A stretch of 64,000 nt of DNA, taken from Sanghuangporus weigelae. Lineage: Eukaryota > Basidiomycota > Agaricomycetes > Hymenochaetales > Hymenochaetaceae. The position numbers were made by a program, and so were the translations under genes. Of the stretch, positions 36,269 through 46,575 are shown one piece after another. Location of the stretch: NCBI GenBank assembly GCA_033182465.1, contig CP137321.1:992001-1056000 (forward strand), written 5' to 3'. The first letter of the stretch is position 1. The number at the start of each line of letters is the position of its first letter. The notes beneath the pieces are model-generated. The model was not told the DNA's origin and made no database searches. It saw only the letters and a program-made list of their open reading frames with translations.

Positions 36269-38260
36269 TCACAGCAGATCATCTGGAGAGACTCCGATCC
36301 CAGAAATCACGCATTTGATCACTGGCTTCCCGTCTGGACTCTTCCCAAGCTTCGTCGTCTCAAACGCTTCCACAGCGTGATCGAAGTCATATCTGATCCG
36401 ACACATTAGCATCAGTTATACTTAGCTTGAATGATGAGACATGCCTGTGCGTGACAAGAGGCTTGAGGTCGATCTTGCCCGACGAGACAAGCGCAATAGA
36501 CAGCTGATAGTCTCCAGGCTGTCATCGTTTGATTATGATCAGACTGAGCCAAAATCTGGAGTTGATCAAAACGACTTACGCCATAACGGAAAGAACCCAA
36601 CATGTTGAGTTCTTTCACCAGAAGAAGCGTGATCGGGATTTGCACCTCTGAGGAGCCCATTCCAACCTGTCAATCCCATCACTTTCAGCCACGCATCTCG
36701 AATAAAGTCAATCAGAGATAGACTCACCTGGAGGAATGTACCTCCAACCTTCGCGAGATAGAGACCCATCTGAATACACACTTCCGCACCACTAGCGTCA
36801 ACGACGAGATCAAGACTCTTCGGTCCACGGTCCTCGACGCCCAACTTCTCCTTAAGCAAGCCGGCAGCACGACGCGAGTATGCCATCTTCGTCTCGCCTT
36901 GCTCGAATGGCGGCGGGAGGAATCCTTCTGTCGCGGCATAGTTTACCGCGAATTCGACGCGCGATGGAACGATGTCGACAGCAATGATACGCGACGCGCC
37001 CAGCGCTTTCGCAACCGCCATGCAAAGAAGACCAACTGGTCCGCATCCGAAGATCGCGACATTTTGGTTCGCCCGCAGTTTCGCAAGGGCCGAGACGGAA
37101 TGCACGGCAACAGATAGAGGTTCCATCTTGTGCGGAATAGAATTAGCATATACTCAGTGTTGTTTTTGACTCCATCATAAAGCGCACCATTGCTCCGTCC
37201 TCCAGCGTGAGGTCATCTGGCAACTTGTATGCCAAGTCTGAGGGGATCTTGTAGTACTTCCCAAGCGTACCATCGTGAGGCGGCGTAGCAGCGAAAATGA
37301 CATCAGGGCAAAGCTATCCAAAAATCCATCAACAATATTTCACAAAAATCCTGAAGCAGGACGTACATTGTACTTGCCGCTCTTACACGCCTCGCAGGTA
37401 TGGCACGTCGCTCCAGGCTCCATTGCGACCTTGTCGCCCGGCTTGAGGTGTTTGACCTTCGGGCCAACTTCGGGGAATGTCAGTCTCAGACCTAACTTAG
37501 CACAAGTCGAAGCTCATACCTTTGGCTACGATACCGGAGGATTCATGGCCAAGGACCTAGATGACCGTCCATTGTCTTAGTACGATCGGTTGCTTCGGAC
37601 AAAGAAGGGTGAATGCACACCATGGGCTTTTCAACGACGAAATCGCCTATCCGGCCCGCGACGAGATAGTGAACCTGCAGAGGGTCCATGTTCACCACGG
37701 ATCGATCCACGAAGAAAGCATTACGAGACTCACATCCGAACCGCAAATGCCTGGATGTGCGTGCAGCTAGTCAGAAGTACTTCATTTAAGTAGATATGAC
37801 CGCGAGTACCGCACCTGTTTTCTTGACTTCGACGAGGACCTCATCGTCACCGACTAATCGCATATAATCAGTACAGTGTACGAATCCGATAAGCCCGCAC
37901 ACGCACTTTCAGGAATCGGCCGTTCCTCATAGATGACATCGTTGATGCCACGAAGGATAAAAGACTTGTTCTCGCTCATTGCTGTTATGATCTAGTACTA
38001 AGTATTATGAAGGGAAGAAGGCAAGAGAGGATAGCCAAGAGGAGATGAGATTGTGCTGAGTATGTATTTATCGCTAGTCAGCAGGTCGTAGAGAACCGCA
38101 CCTGGAGCGTTCGGCCCGCTCGAAGAAATGCGAAACGCTGGATCGACTCGGTTTGTAGGTGTAGGAATCCCGTTTGTCCGTTCTCATTCTTCGAGTTCTC
38201 ACCGCTCTCTTCTTATAACAACCTCGGATTGAACTGGCACAGGATGGATGGGAGGGATCG
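36134..38260 (-). repeat. Tandem duplication unit 2
   Basis: Direct repeat of unit 1 (33684-35656). Same gene order and orientation. Upstream of the start this unit carries extra DNA (about 38000-38150) not found in unit 1, so the two promoters differ. Confidence 0.85.
36269..37979 (-). CDS. Xylitol/sorbitol-type dehydrogenase, copy 2
   Basis: Same enzyme family and exon structure as the gene at 33800-35513. The start MSENKSFILRGINDVIYEER is at 37979. Catalytic zinc motif GICGSD-VHYLVAGRIG, structural zinc four-Cys cluster, Rossmann motif FGCGPVGLL and C-terminus SPDDLL are all present. The visible frame is open in every exon compared, so it looks functional. Differences from copy 1 are mostly silent; visible amino acid changes include F/Y in the N-terminus, VHF/VHY and EEV/SEV near 36650. 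Its upstream region is longer, so expression could differ. Substrate is not decidable by eye. Confidence 0.9.
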
Positions 38261-38566
38261 GAACAAGATAGTGATATTAGAGCGCATATACTCACCTCCT
38301 TTTGGCCTGAGTTCAAAAAAAGTAAGTAAATTACCAAATTAATCGACGCGTACAAATAGATGCAAATTATATCAAAGTCAGCCTCTGGATCTGTTCTAAT
38401 CCGGTCAGAAATGAACAACTGCATGCGTGTATTCATCCAGGCTGACACTGCGCTAGATTCAGCTGAGTATATAACCGATCCTGCAAGCAAAGCATGTCCC
38501 TTGGATCCACGTCAACCACCAAACCCATCTTCAATCTTCCCATCCCCGGACAATACCGGATAACAA
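37980..38566. promoter_or_regulatory. Divergent region dehydrogenase copy 2/kinase
   Basis: 587 bp between divergent starts. Up to about 38260 it is duplicated upstream DNA with an extra insert near 38000-38150. The remainder leads into the kinase ATG at 38567. No ORF supported. Confidence 0.4.
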
Positions 38567-39991
38567 ATGGCAGAGACGTTCGAATTCGATCAAATCGAGA
38601 ACGTCCAGATCCCCTGCCTCCTCAACCGCAAGATCGACAATGGCCGCTTCAAACTCATAAAGCGTATCGGAAGCGGTGGATATAGCGTCGTCTACCTCGC
38701 AGTCAACTTGTTTCATCATCCAAGCTCTCCATACCCATCGCGCGTTGCTGTTAAGTGTCTTCTCTCGAGCAGGAAACAGAAGTTTCAGCGGGAGATCGAG
38801 ATCCACAAACGTGCTGCTCGTCATGTACGGGGCGTTATCAAAATATATCGCACTCTCAGGGAAGGCGACCTGTTTTTCGTTATATTGGAATATTGCCCGC
38901 ATGGTGATCTGTTCAGTGCAATCACAGAGAGCCGCATTTTCCTAGGGAACGATCGCCTCATCAAAGGCATCTTCATCCAGCTTATCGACACCGTCATGAT
39001 GTTGCATAACGTAGGCATCTACCATCGAGACTTGAAACCGGAGAACGTGCTTTGTGTGTCGTCCCCGCAGATCCTGCGTAAAGGACAGCCTACAAACGTT
39101 CTTTTGGCTGACTTTGGGTTAGCTACGGAGAATCCCATGTCAGAAAGCTTCGGCTGTGGAAGCTATTACTACATGACTCCCGAATGTTTGGCAGGCTCGT
39201 ACAGCACCAGGGTCAAGGCTTACTCAAGTCCCGCAGCGGATATATGGGCTCTTGGAATCATGCTCGTGAATCTCGTCTGCGGACGGTCACCCTGGAAGGC
39301 AGCGATGCTCACTGACCCAAGCTACCGCCGCTTCGCGCGTGATTGCCGCTGGCTCCGCCAGATGCTTCCCCTCTCAATGCCAGCGTATGATTTCTTGTCC
39401 TGGATCTTCAAGTCCCATGGGAATAACATCTGCATGTCGGAATTGCGTCGACGGTTCCTGAAGATCGAAACCTTTTACATGACTCGCGCGGAGCTAGCTA
39501 AGGCGGACAAGACTGCGCGCCTCGTCGCGAGTGATTGGATGCTTGGTATGTCGTCGCAGGATCTTGATAAAGAGAGCATCGGCAATATAACCCATGTGGA
39601 CGATGTGGATCAGCAACAGTTGTTCGACGATAGCATCCATGTGGATCCCGACGACAACAACAGAGACACCTCGGTGTCGTCCTGCTCGAACACCGATACC
39701 TATTCCTTTTCCTCTCCAGCGCCAAGTAGCAACTGGCCGACTCCGTTCTCGTCCGTCGGCGGGCGTTCTATCAACAGCGCCAGCTCGGGCTCCGAGTCGG
39801 ACTTCCCCATCACGCCTGAGACGAAACCCGTACGACCTGCGGAAGGCGTCCCTGAGCTACCTAAAGGCCAGCAGCCCATCGCTAGCGAGAACTGGGTATT
39901 ATCGGCGGACGAGGTGCACTCATTCCACAAGACGCTTAGTACTCATGCTCTTCAACATGAGACACTTGAAGTGGAGCGGCTTGTTCTTTGA
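38567..39991 (+). CDS. Ran1/Pat1-like Ser/Thr protein kinase
   Basis: Single-exon kinase of 474 residues. Kinase motifs: glycine loop KRIGSGGYSVVYLAVN, Lys in VAVKCL, YHRDLKPENVLCVS, ADFGLATENP, CGSYYYMTPECLAG, and DIWALGIMLVNLVCGRSPW. The wording of the activation segment and the ILEYCPHGDLFSAI and LVNLVCGRSPWK patterns match the Ran1/Pat1-Ksp1-Sks1 group, which in S. pombe blocks meiosis and in yeasts responds to nutrients; the assignment to that group is from memory. The C-terminal about 150 residues are low-complexity and acidic (DDVDQQQLFDDSIHVDPDDN) and end with LEVERLVL. No introns, unlike neighbouring genes. ATG is 16 residues before the first conserved segment. Confidence 0.85.
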   Translation: MAETFEFDQIENVQIPCLLNRKIDNGRFKLIKRIGSGGYSVVYLAVNLFHHPSSPYPSRVAVKCLLSSRKQKFQREIEIHKRAARHVRGVIKIYRTLREGDLFFVILEYCPHGDLFSAITESRIFLGNDRLIKGIFIQLIDTVMMLHNVGIYHRDLKPENVLCVSSPQILRKGQPTNVLLADFGLATENPMSESFGCGSYYYMTPECLAGSYSTRVKAYSSPAADIWALGIMLVNLVCGRSPWKAAMLTDPSYRRFARDCRWLRQMLPLSMPAYDFLSWIFKSHGNNICMSELRRRFLKIETFYMTRAELAKADKTARLVASDWMLGMSSQDLDKESIGNITHVDDVDQQQLFDDSIHVDPDDNNRDTSVSSCSNTDTYSFSSPAPSSNWPTPFSSVGGRSINSASSGSESDFPITPETKPVRPAEGVPELPKGQQPIASENWVLSADEVHSFHKTLSTHALQHETLEVERLVL

Positions 39992-40154
39992 TCTTGTCTG
40001 TTGAGCATTTGTTAGGAAGATAGACTCTCACGAGTCGTAGACGAGATGGACCAGATAAAACATAGAAGGAAGGATCTGTCATTCCTGTATCACTAGAGGA
40101 ATCCTGTAACAATTTATGTATAAAAAATGCAAATCATATAAGACGGGCGTACAA

Positions 40155-42177
40155 CTACCCAGTACCACTATTCTCACTCATGGTCTGATTTTGTGTTCCT
40201 GTATCGGTTTGCCTAACGTCGTCTCCTGCACTAAACTTCCAGATCTTCACAGAGGAGTCGACGACAAGGGGTTGTATAGGTTGTCGTCTCCGTCGGATGT
40301 AACTTCTCATATAGCCCCCTTCATCATCCTCGTCCCACCCTGACTCGGAGTCGGATGAATCAGAAGGCTCAGGGCATCCCAAGCGGGAGACAGCGGGCGA
40401 GTCATCAAAATGTCGTGAACCAGATACTGAGAGAAGTGTTGCATCAACCGAATTAAAAGCGACTGATCCAATCGAGTCTGAAAGAAAGGGAAGATTAAAT
40501 TTTGCTGTTATTTTATTCTGGTGTTTATCCATAACTTACCGTCGTGTGCCTTGAACTTGATCTCCGGTTCAGTATTTTCTGCATGAAGATCAAACATGGA
40601 GATATAACCATCCTGTCCAAACACCAACCAGTCAATATCAAACATCTACAAGAAGAGGGGAATGCCATAACGGCCCAAATTTACCTGATCACCCGTAGCC
40701 AGCCATCGTCCAGCGGGATCGATATCAAACAATAATTTCTGGTTTGTTCCGGCGCTTTTGCGCGTAAAGCTCCGGAGCATCTCAAGCGGCTCGCGCACAT
40801 CCCAGCACAATATCTCATTCGAACGCCGTTGAGCCGCATAAAGGATGTGCGGACGCATAGGGTCAAATTTAACCTAAGCGAGAGACATGCATTGAAGCAT
40901 AGAAGAGAGGACGTAAAGCATAATTCCGATAGTCCGAGGCATCATCATCAACGTTGCATCGATTGAGAGTAGGATTATAGTTTGAGCCGTAAAGTGTAAG
41001 TTTGTGCACAAAGTTTCGGGAAACGAATTGTTAGATTTGGTTTACAGATATCAAAGTACTGTAGACTTGAAGACTCACCTGAGTAACGGGCGCCGCCGTG
41101 CCGTCAAGGTATGCTACAGGATCTGCGCCTGTCTGTTCTGAGAATAACGCAATCGCAGGGGCGAGGCTCGACGCTGCGTATAATCCCGAGTAGTCCGGAC
41201 AGAAGGAAATGGACGAGACAATTCCTGCATGTCATTGGAAGAAGATTGAAATGAAATTATCGGCGCTTCTTCAGCTTCTGAGAAAAGTAATTATCATTGT
41301 CTTTGAAGGACATACCTTTCATCCCGTCTCGGCTCTTCTTTGACGGTGTCGTGGGCAATTTCGTGCCCTCTCCTGGCTGCTGGAAGTCGAAGACCTCTAT
41401 TGCGTCTTCATAGCCACAATACAGACTTTGGCAACCCCAGAACGTCAGTTTTTCCATTGATCTTCGATTTCAATTAGAAAGAACGCACTGCGTTGCCATG
41501 CAATTAAATGCAAGACAATGAGGCGCAATCTGGCGCTCACGGTGGTCTACAATTTTATACGATGCTCGGAGCTATAGGCGATCCGGGGTCACCTTGAGGC
41601 TAACAAGTAAAAAAAATGATGCTCACTCTGCCATTTGAGGCATCCAAGAGTTTGACTGGGCATTCTCGGACCGAAGCTAGGAAACAGTATGAACTAGGGT
41701 TGGAGGACGTCGCGCCAGGGTACCAAGCAAAATCAACGATAGGGGAGGGCTGTCGGAACACCGAATCGACGTCTGCACAGCGCTTTCACATCAATATTAG
41801 ATGTTAGACTTCTGAAGCAAAAATGGTTCACTGATAGATGCAGCATCACTATCCGAGGACCTACGTTCAAGGACAGAATCCGTCAAGTCAAACCAAAGAA
41901 CTTATCTAAGGACGAAATTTGCATACCGCCGAAGCATCTGCAATGTCGTGTCTTCGCACTGACCAAGAGCACAACCTCCATCCGGGCACCTGTAGAAACC
42001 ATGTCCATCTTTTTGTTTTGTGCAGTAGTTTCCGACTGACCATTTTGCACATCGGAAGAAATTTTCTGGGTATTCCTCACTCTCTCGTGGTCTGCCCTGA
42101 GCGACAGCGATTGCAGGACTTGATAAACTTATCGTGGGCGGGTACCATGCCGTTGGCGGTTCTGTGGCAGCGTCCAT
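40155..42177 (-). CDS. WRAP53/TCAB1-like WD40 protein
   Basis: WD40 protein matching the TCAB1 family, which in animals binds CAB-box H/ACA RNAs and telomerase RNA; yeast Swt21 is a distant relative. The start MDAATEPPTAWYPPTISLSS at 42177 begins a WD region: PDGGCALGQCEDTTLQML; PSPIVDFAWYPG; HCLAFN; LTFWGCQSLYCGYEDAIEVF; ISFCPDYSGLYAASSL; VKFDPMRPHILYAAQRRSNE; CWDVREPLEMLRSF; DIDPAGRWLATGDQ; SIGSVAFNS. The propeller is followed by an acidic insert (DSSDSESGWDEDDEGG) and the last blade VDSSVKIWKFSAGDD. Seven or so introns. The name rests on the order and wording of the blades, so it is a moderately sure family call. Confidence 0.8.
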
Positions 42178-42707
42178 GGATTAAGGCAAGATCATCTACA
42201 AAAGACGTATATTTTGTATCATTATGATATGATGTACACGAGTGACAAGAGTAACTACTACGCTCAGTTGGAAACGACGAACTTCAATGCCGGAGCGCAC
42301 GTTGAAAGCTAGAAAAGATGTAATCAGCATGAGAACTTGAATGGTCAAAACGAGAAAGGCAGAAGGATAGCTCAGATACCGTTGTAGAAAAAAAATCCGC
42401 TCACTTCACCCGTAGAACGAGTGATCAGACAGTGTGAATAAACTCTCATCACCGCAAACAGAATGAAGCAACATCTCACCTTGTAAGATCAATACAATGT
42501 TAGGAGTAGTGGGAGGAAGAGAGAGAGTTGAAAGTGACTATTAGCCAGGACGCGTCACGAATTTATTTTCAACTACTACGGTGTTTTGACGTATTTGGTA
42601 CATTACGAGCAAGGAAGACGCCGCTCAGCTCGTGACAGCCAAGCTTCAAGCACAACGCCGACGTGCGGTGGTCCCCGTCATCCACGCCGTGTGTTACGCG
42701 CAATATC
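42178..42707. promoter_or_regulatory. Divergent promoter WRAP53-like/WTAP-like
   Basis: 530 bp between divergent starts. No ORF on either strand is convincing. ACGCGT occurs near 42551 but is expected by chance at this density. Confidence 0.35.
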
Positions 42708-43957
42708 ATGGATCCGCCGTCGCTGCGCGAGCTGGAGCTCGAGACACTCCTCAGAGAACGCGACTCTCAAGTCGCTGAACTTACGGTACGTCGCGCGTCT
42801 CCGGCCTGTTGGGCGTCGCGTCGCTGACCGCACCATTACAGGATGAAGTCAACCAGCTGCGGAAGTACCTCACTGTCCAGCCTGCTCCCTCGCGCTCGGA
42901 TCCATTTTCTCTACCTCCTGCACTCTTGTCTATTCTGCAGTCTTATATCCCCAGTCAAACATCGCGTGATGCACAAGGTACAACTTCGAGTACCATGACC
43001 GCAGCTCTCGCACAGCGGACGCGTATCCTGCGAGAAGAGAATGATGAGTTCTATAGCTTACTGCGCACTAGTGAAACTGGTCAGCTCAAGGAGGAAGTGC
43101 GCTCCTTGAAAAAGACAATTAATAGACTCGACCAGGCGCTAAAAGGTTTGTGACCGCCACCAAAATAATAAGTACCTCGCATTCTCATTTCATTTCATTC
43201 CACCCAGATTCTCATGGAGCCATTTCATCTCTGTCGTGAGTCTGTCTGCTTCCCTTGTGAGTTGAATAACTAACAACTGTCCTGTGCCTTTAGTGAAGAG
43301 CTAGACAAATCGTACACCGCGTTCCTAAATCACCAACAGCAGCACAAGTCAAATATCGATTTAGACCGACACGAGTCTCGTTCCCCACCACCTCGAGCGC
43401 AGAGCATCTCTATTCGAGCAGAGTCACCAAGCATTAGCCATAACGGGGACGTGAAACCACCACCGACCGGCCCTCGAGCACATAAGAAGCCTAGACTCAG
43501 CGAACCTCGCGCTTCTCCCGCTCGTTCTTCTGTCAATTTACCACTTTCAATCTCAAACTCAACTCCGCTTGGCGTTCCTGTTGCTGCCCGTTCCTCGCGA
43601 CGTGATCGCTCACCTCGAAGTGGGGATGATCGAAGATCGCCAGTGAAAGAGGCGCGCATGGAAGGTGATGAAGATGTCAAGAAGGGCCGTGACCGCTCGC
43701 GCGACAGGCCTCGGGAGAAGGACAAAGAGAGGGACAGACAGCGAGAGCGCGAACGACCGCGCGACCATCGCGATCGGGAGCCCGATCGACACAGGGAGCA
43801 AGGAGGAAGAGAGAAAGAAAAAGATAGAGCACCCCATGATCGTTCGCGTCGCAACGGCCGAGGTCCTAGCGGAAGCGGAAGCGGTGGTGGCCGAAAAGGC
43901 GGACGAGGTAGTGCCGGACAAGACGATCGAACGCTTAGAGAACGCCTGGGACTTTGA
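42708..43957 (+). CDS. WTAP/Mum2-like coiled-coil protein (tentative)
   Basis: The start MDPPSLRELELETLLRERDS is followed by a coiled coil. The key segment is RTRILREENDEFYSLLRTSE then TGQLKEEVRSLKKTINRLDQ, ALKDSHGAISSLSEELDKSY and TAFLNH (residues about 95-165). That order of heptads matches the WTAP/Mum2 fold, which scaffolds the mRNA m6A methyltransferase, but short coiled coils are easily mistaken. After residue about 200 the protein is Arg/Asp/Glu/Ser-rich (RDRSRDRPREKDKERDRQRE) and Gly-rich, and ends RTLRERLGL. Three short introns at about 42786-42840, 43145-43207 and 43234-43293. Divergent from the WRAP53-like gene. Confidence 0.55.
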
Positions 43958-44846
43958 AGATTGATGTGAGGCGGGCAACTACGTTGGAACCTTCCGAGCA
44001 CAAAGCCGTCATTTTCGCTTTTTTGGTTATCTGCTTTTCAGTGTCGTCAATCTCTCGTCGCTTCTGATGATGTGTTCTCGCTGCACTTTTGTGATTATAG
44101 CTGTGTGTACTGGTATGTTTATTATTTTCTGATCATTGTTTGGGCATCACATCTTTGTATCGTTACGTCGTCTCACACATATCGCTCTCCCGGACGTGTC
44201 AACATCATCTTAGATCATTCTGTCTGTGCTTGCATCTCTGATCGTCTGTTTTTCCGCTGTACTTTTCTATTTATCCGTTGACTGTCTCAACTTTCAGCTT
44301 TCATACGCAAGGTATATCACACTCCGCATCCACGGCCTCTCACGACTATTTTGATATTCTATCTAACATTCATGTTTCCACATTCATCGTCATCGCCTTT
44401 CAAACTTGTACATCCCCCCCCCAAATGTTCCGCATCCTCGCATCCACCCCGTCCTTACTTATTTTGATACTCTCCAAGTGCGCGCTCATTCCCTCTCCAC
44501 ATCTCGATCTGTTCATTCGCGTTTCACTTGTTCGATCCCATCATCATCATCAATTGAGGGGTTGGGTGGGTTAAGTCAAAGCCGCCTTACATCTCAACAT
44601 CAAGACAAACGCCGCAGGGCTGCAAGGGCGTCTCCTATATCCATGCAATCAACGAAACGAAACGAAATCTCTAGTGTTTGAAGCAAGTCGCTGGTACTCA
44701 TACACCAGATTCGGCCCGTTGAGGTACTCTACTGTACGGCATACTCACTGGCTGACAGTTACACCAAATGAAAAAATAAAGAGGCGCGACCTGGCTGATG
44801 ATGAAAACTGCAATATTAACGGAATTGCAGCTGGGACTCTTTCACG

Positions 44847-44968
44847 CCGGGCAAAAACTCATTTTCGAACCGTGAAAATGTTACCCAGAATGGAAAAAGA
44901 GCCAATCGGATGAGAGCTCACCCGTTCCGATCAAAATTTCTAAGGGCGCGGAATGAGTTTTTGCCCGG
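44847..44968. repeat. 17-bp inverted repeat with 88-nt loop
   Basis: The left arm ccgggcaaaaactcatt (44847-44863) has a perfect reverse complement at 44952-44968. The 122-bp unit has no clear target-site duplication in its immediate flanks. It may be a remnant of a small non-autonomous DNA transposon, a hairpin RNA or chance. Confidence 0.5.
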
Positions 44969-45603
44969 TGTGTTTGCTAGTATTAATATTACCTATAAAC
45001 TGCACGACGACGAGCATTGGAATTTCAACTTAGAATTAGATTTCATCTTCATCTTCATCTTCACTCCCCATCTTCTTGCAAGATCTGTTTTTTCTCATGG
45101 ACTGTCTGCCAGACATCACTTAAGTTAGCAACTTACTTTTCGGTCCGCACAGATTACTTACTTACGGCATCGATCGTCACTATTATTATTGAGTTTCAAA
45201 GCTTCAAGTAAGTTCAGGTGCCCGATGATCATCTTGCCCAATTCCGAAACAATAGGTCAGAAAACCCGCTTAACGACGCCCAAGAAGGTCATGACTTGAT
45301 ATGATATGATACGATACGATACGAATCTAGATTTCGAAAGCGGAAGCAACGGGACTTACGGAACCAAACCCATCTAGAGAAGTTGAGTTGAGTGTGGGCT
45401 GAGCCACATCATCACAGTGCCAAACAAAACAAGCAAGCAAACAAAAAAAAAACCAAGTGGACGAACACGCGCGAACGAATTGCCCGTTCTGAAAACAAAA
45501 TTTCTCATGTCCTGAAGTCACAAATACCGAACTTCTCTAGAACTAAACTTGAGGAAAAACTGCTTTCAAAGAGACGGAGATTAATTCGTATATAGGGGGA
45601 TGT

Positions 45604-45619
45604 CGTACGTACGTACGTA
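45604..45619. repeat. cgta tetranucleotide repeat
   Basis: Four perfect copies of cgta, followed by a related agtacagtac stretch. Simple sequence repeat in an intergenic gap. Confidence 0.7.
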
Positions 45620-46254
45620 AGTACAGTACATTACAGAACAGGAGGAAGATTTCGACAGGGAGTATATGTCTGCGTAGTCCTTTATCAACAGTCCAGCTAT
45701 CAGTACACGGCTTTTCTTTCAATTCAAAGAGCGAGGGATTTCAAGGAAGGGAACGAAAGGAGCGAGAAAGTAAGTGGGCAACGCGTAGTTTTTACACACA
45801 AAGGTACAGTGAACAGAATCAGGAAAAGGCAAGTTCAGGACGAAAGCGAACGGGCTAAAAACACAGAGGTCGACAAAACGAGAAAGTCGGAGGGTATCGG
45901 GTATACTGCAAAGTAAAAAGGTAGATATAGGTTGCGATCATCGTACGCAGAAGCACGTTGCAAAGTTTGCGCGTGCGCTAAACCAAGAAAAGAAGAGAAA
46001 CGACAGGAAAATTCGAAATAGGGGGAATCAAAGAAACAAACCAGTTTGGAGAAAACTTAATGTACAATCGTCGGTGGCTTTCAATTTCTTCGATGAGCGA
46101 GAAGACCGGAGTGTGGAGGATGGAAGAACGGGAAACGACAGGATAAGGACTTCTCGAAAAAAAAAGGTACTGTGGCGCCATTCCAGCTAGGAATAAAGAC
46201 CAATATCGTACGAGTGTGGTTTCTTCTCATAGAACGAGAGGGACGGAATAGGAT

Positions 46255-46476
46255 CTAATAGGATTCGTCGGAGCCAAATGTTCGGATGCGACGGACTTTA
46301 TGTTCGCTGTAAAGCTTGTTGAAAGTAAGATTATTCTGCCGACAACCGCATCGCGCTAGAATCCTCCAGGCCTCTCTGTACGTGTACTTGCAGATCTCGG
46401 GCAAGGTACGGTGGTCGCATACTAGCGCATCCTTCAGGCAGACGCCGACACGAGCCGATATTGCGTTGCCATCCAT
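46255..46476 (-). CDS. Small ORF of unknown status (73 aa)
   Basis: ATG at 46476 gives MDGNAISARVGVCLKDALVC and ends FGSDESY. It is mixed in composition, with five Cys, unlike the low-complexity frames around it. It lies 100 bp downstream of the stop of the Ser/Pro-rich gene on the same strand, so it could be a separate small gene, an alternative last exon, or 3' UTR. No family recognised. Confidence 0.25.
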   Translation of the reverse strand: MDGNAISARVGVCLKDALVCDHRTLPEICKYTYREAWRILARCGCRQNNLTFNKLYSEHKVRRIRTFGSDESY

Positions 46477-46575
46477 TATCCGAAAGCTCCTCGAGAAGTG
46501 CGATAAATTATTACACGGACGAACTGTTATTCAAGTCTCGGTCTTGGATCTCGGTATAGTTGGAAATATTCGATA

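Larger units (their letters stand above)
43958..46254. other. 2.3-kb gap between convergent genes, no gene recognised
   Basis: The WTAP-like gene ends at 43957 and the minus-strand Ser/Pro-rich gene ends at 46576, so no promoter is needed here. It contains only short open frames without motifs, a perfect 17-bp inverted repeat (44847-44863 and 44952-44968), gatac/gatat repeats at 45297-45323 and a cgta repeat at 45604-45619. Large parts are AG-rich on the plus strand. No tRNA or rRNA seen. Confidence 0.45.

Noticed and set aside
36269-37979. Copy 2 of the dehydrogenase as a decayed duplicate
   Set aside because: All zinc ligands, the Rossmann motif and open frames across exons are intact.
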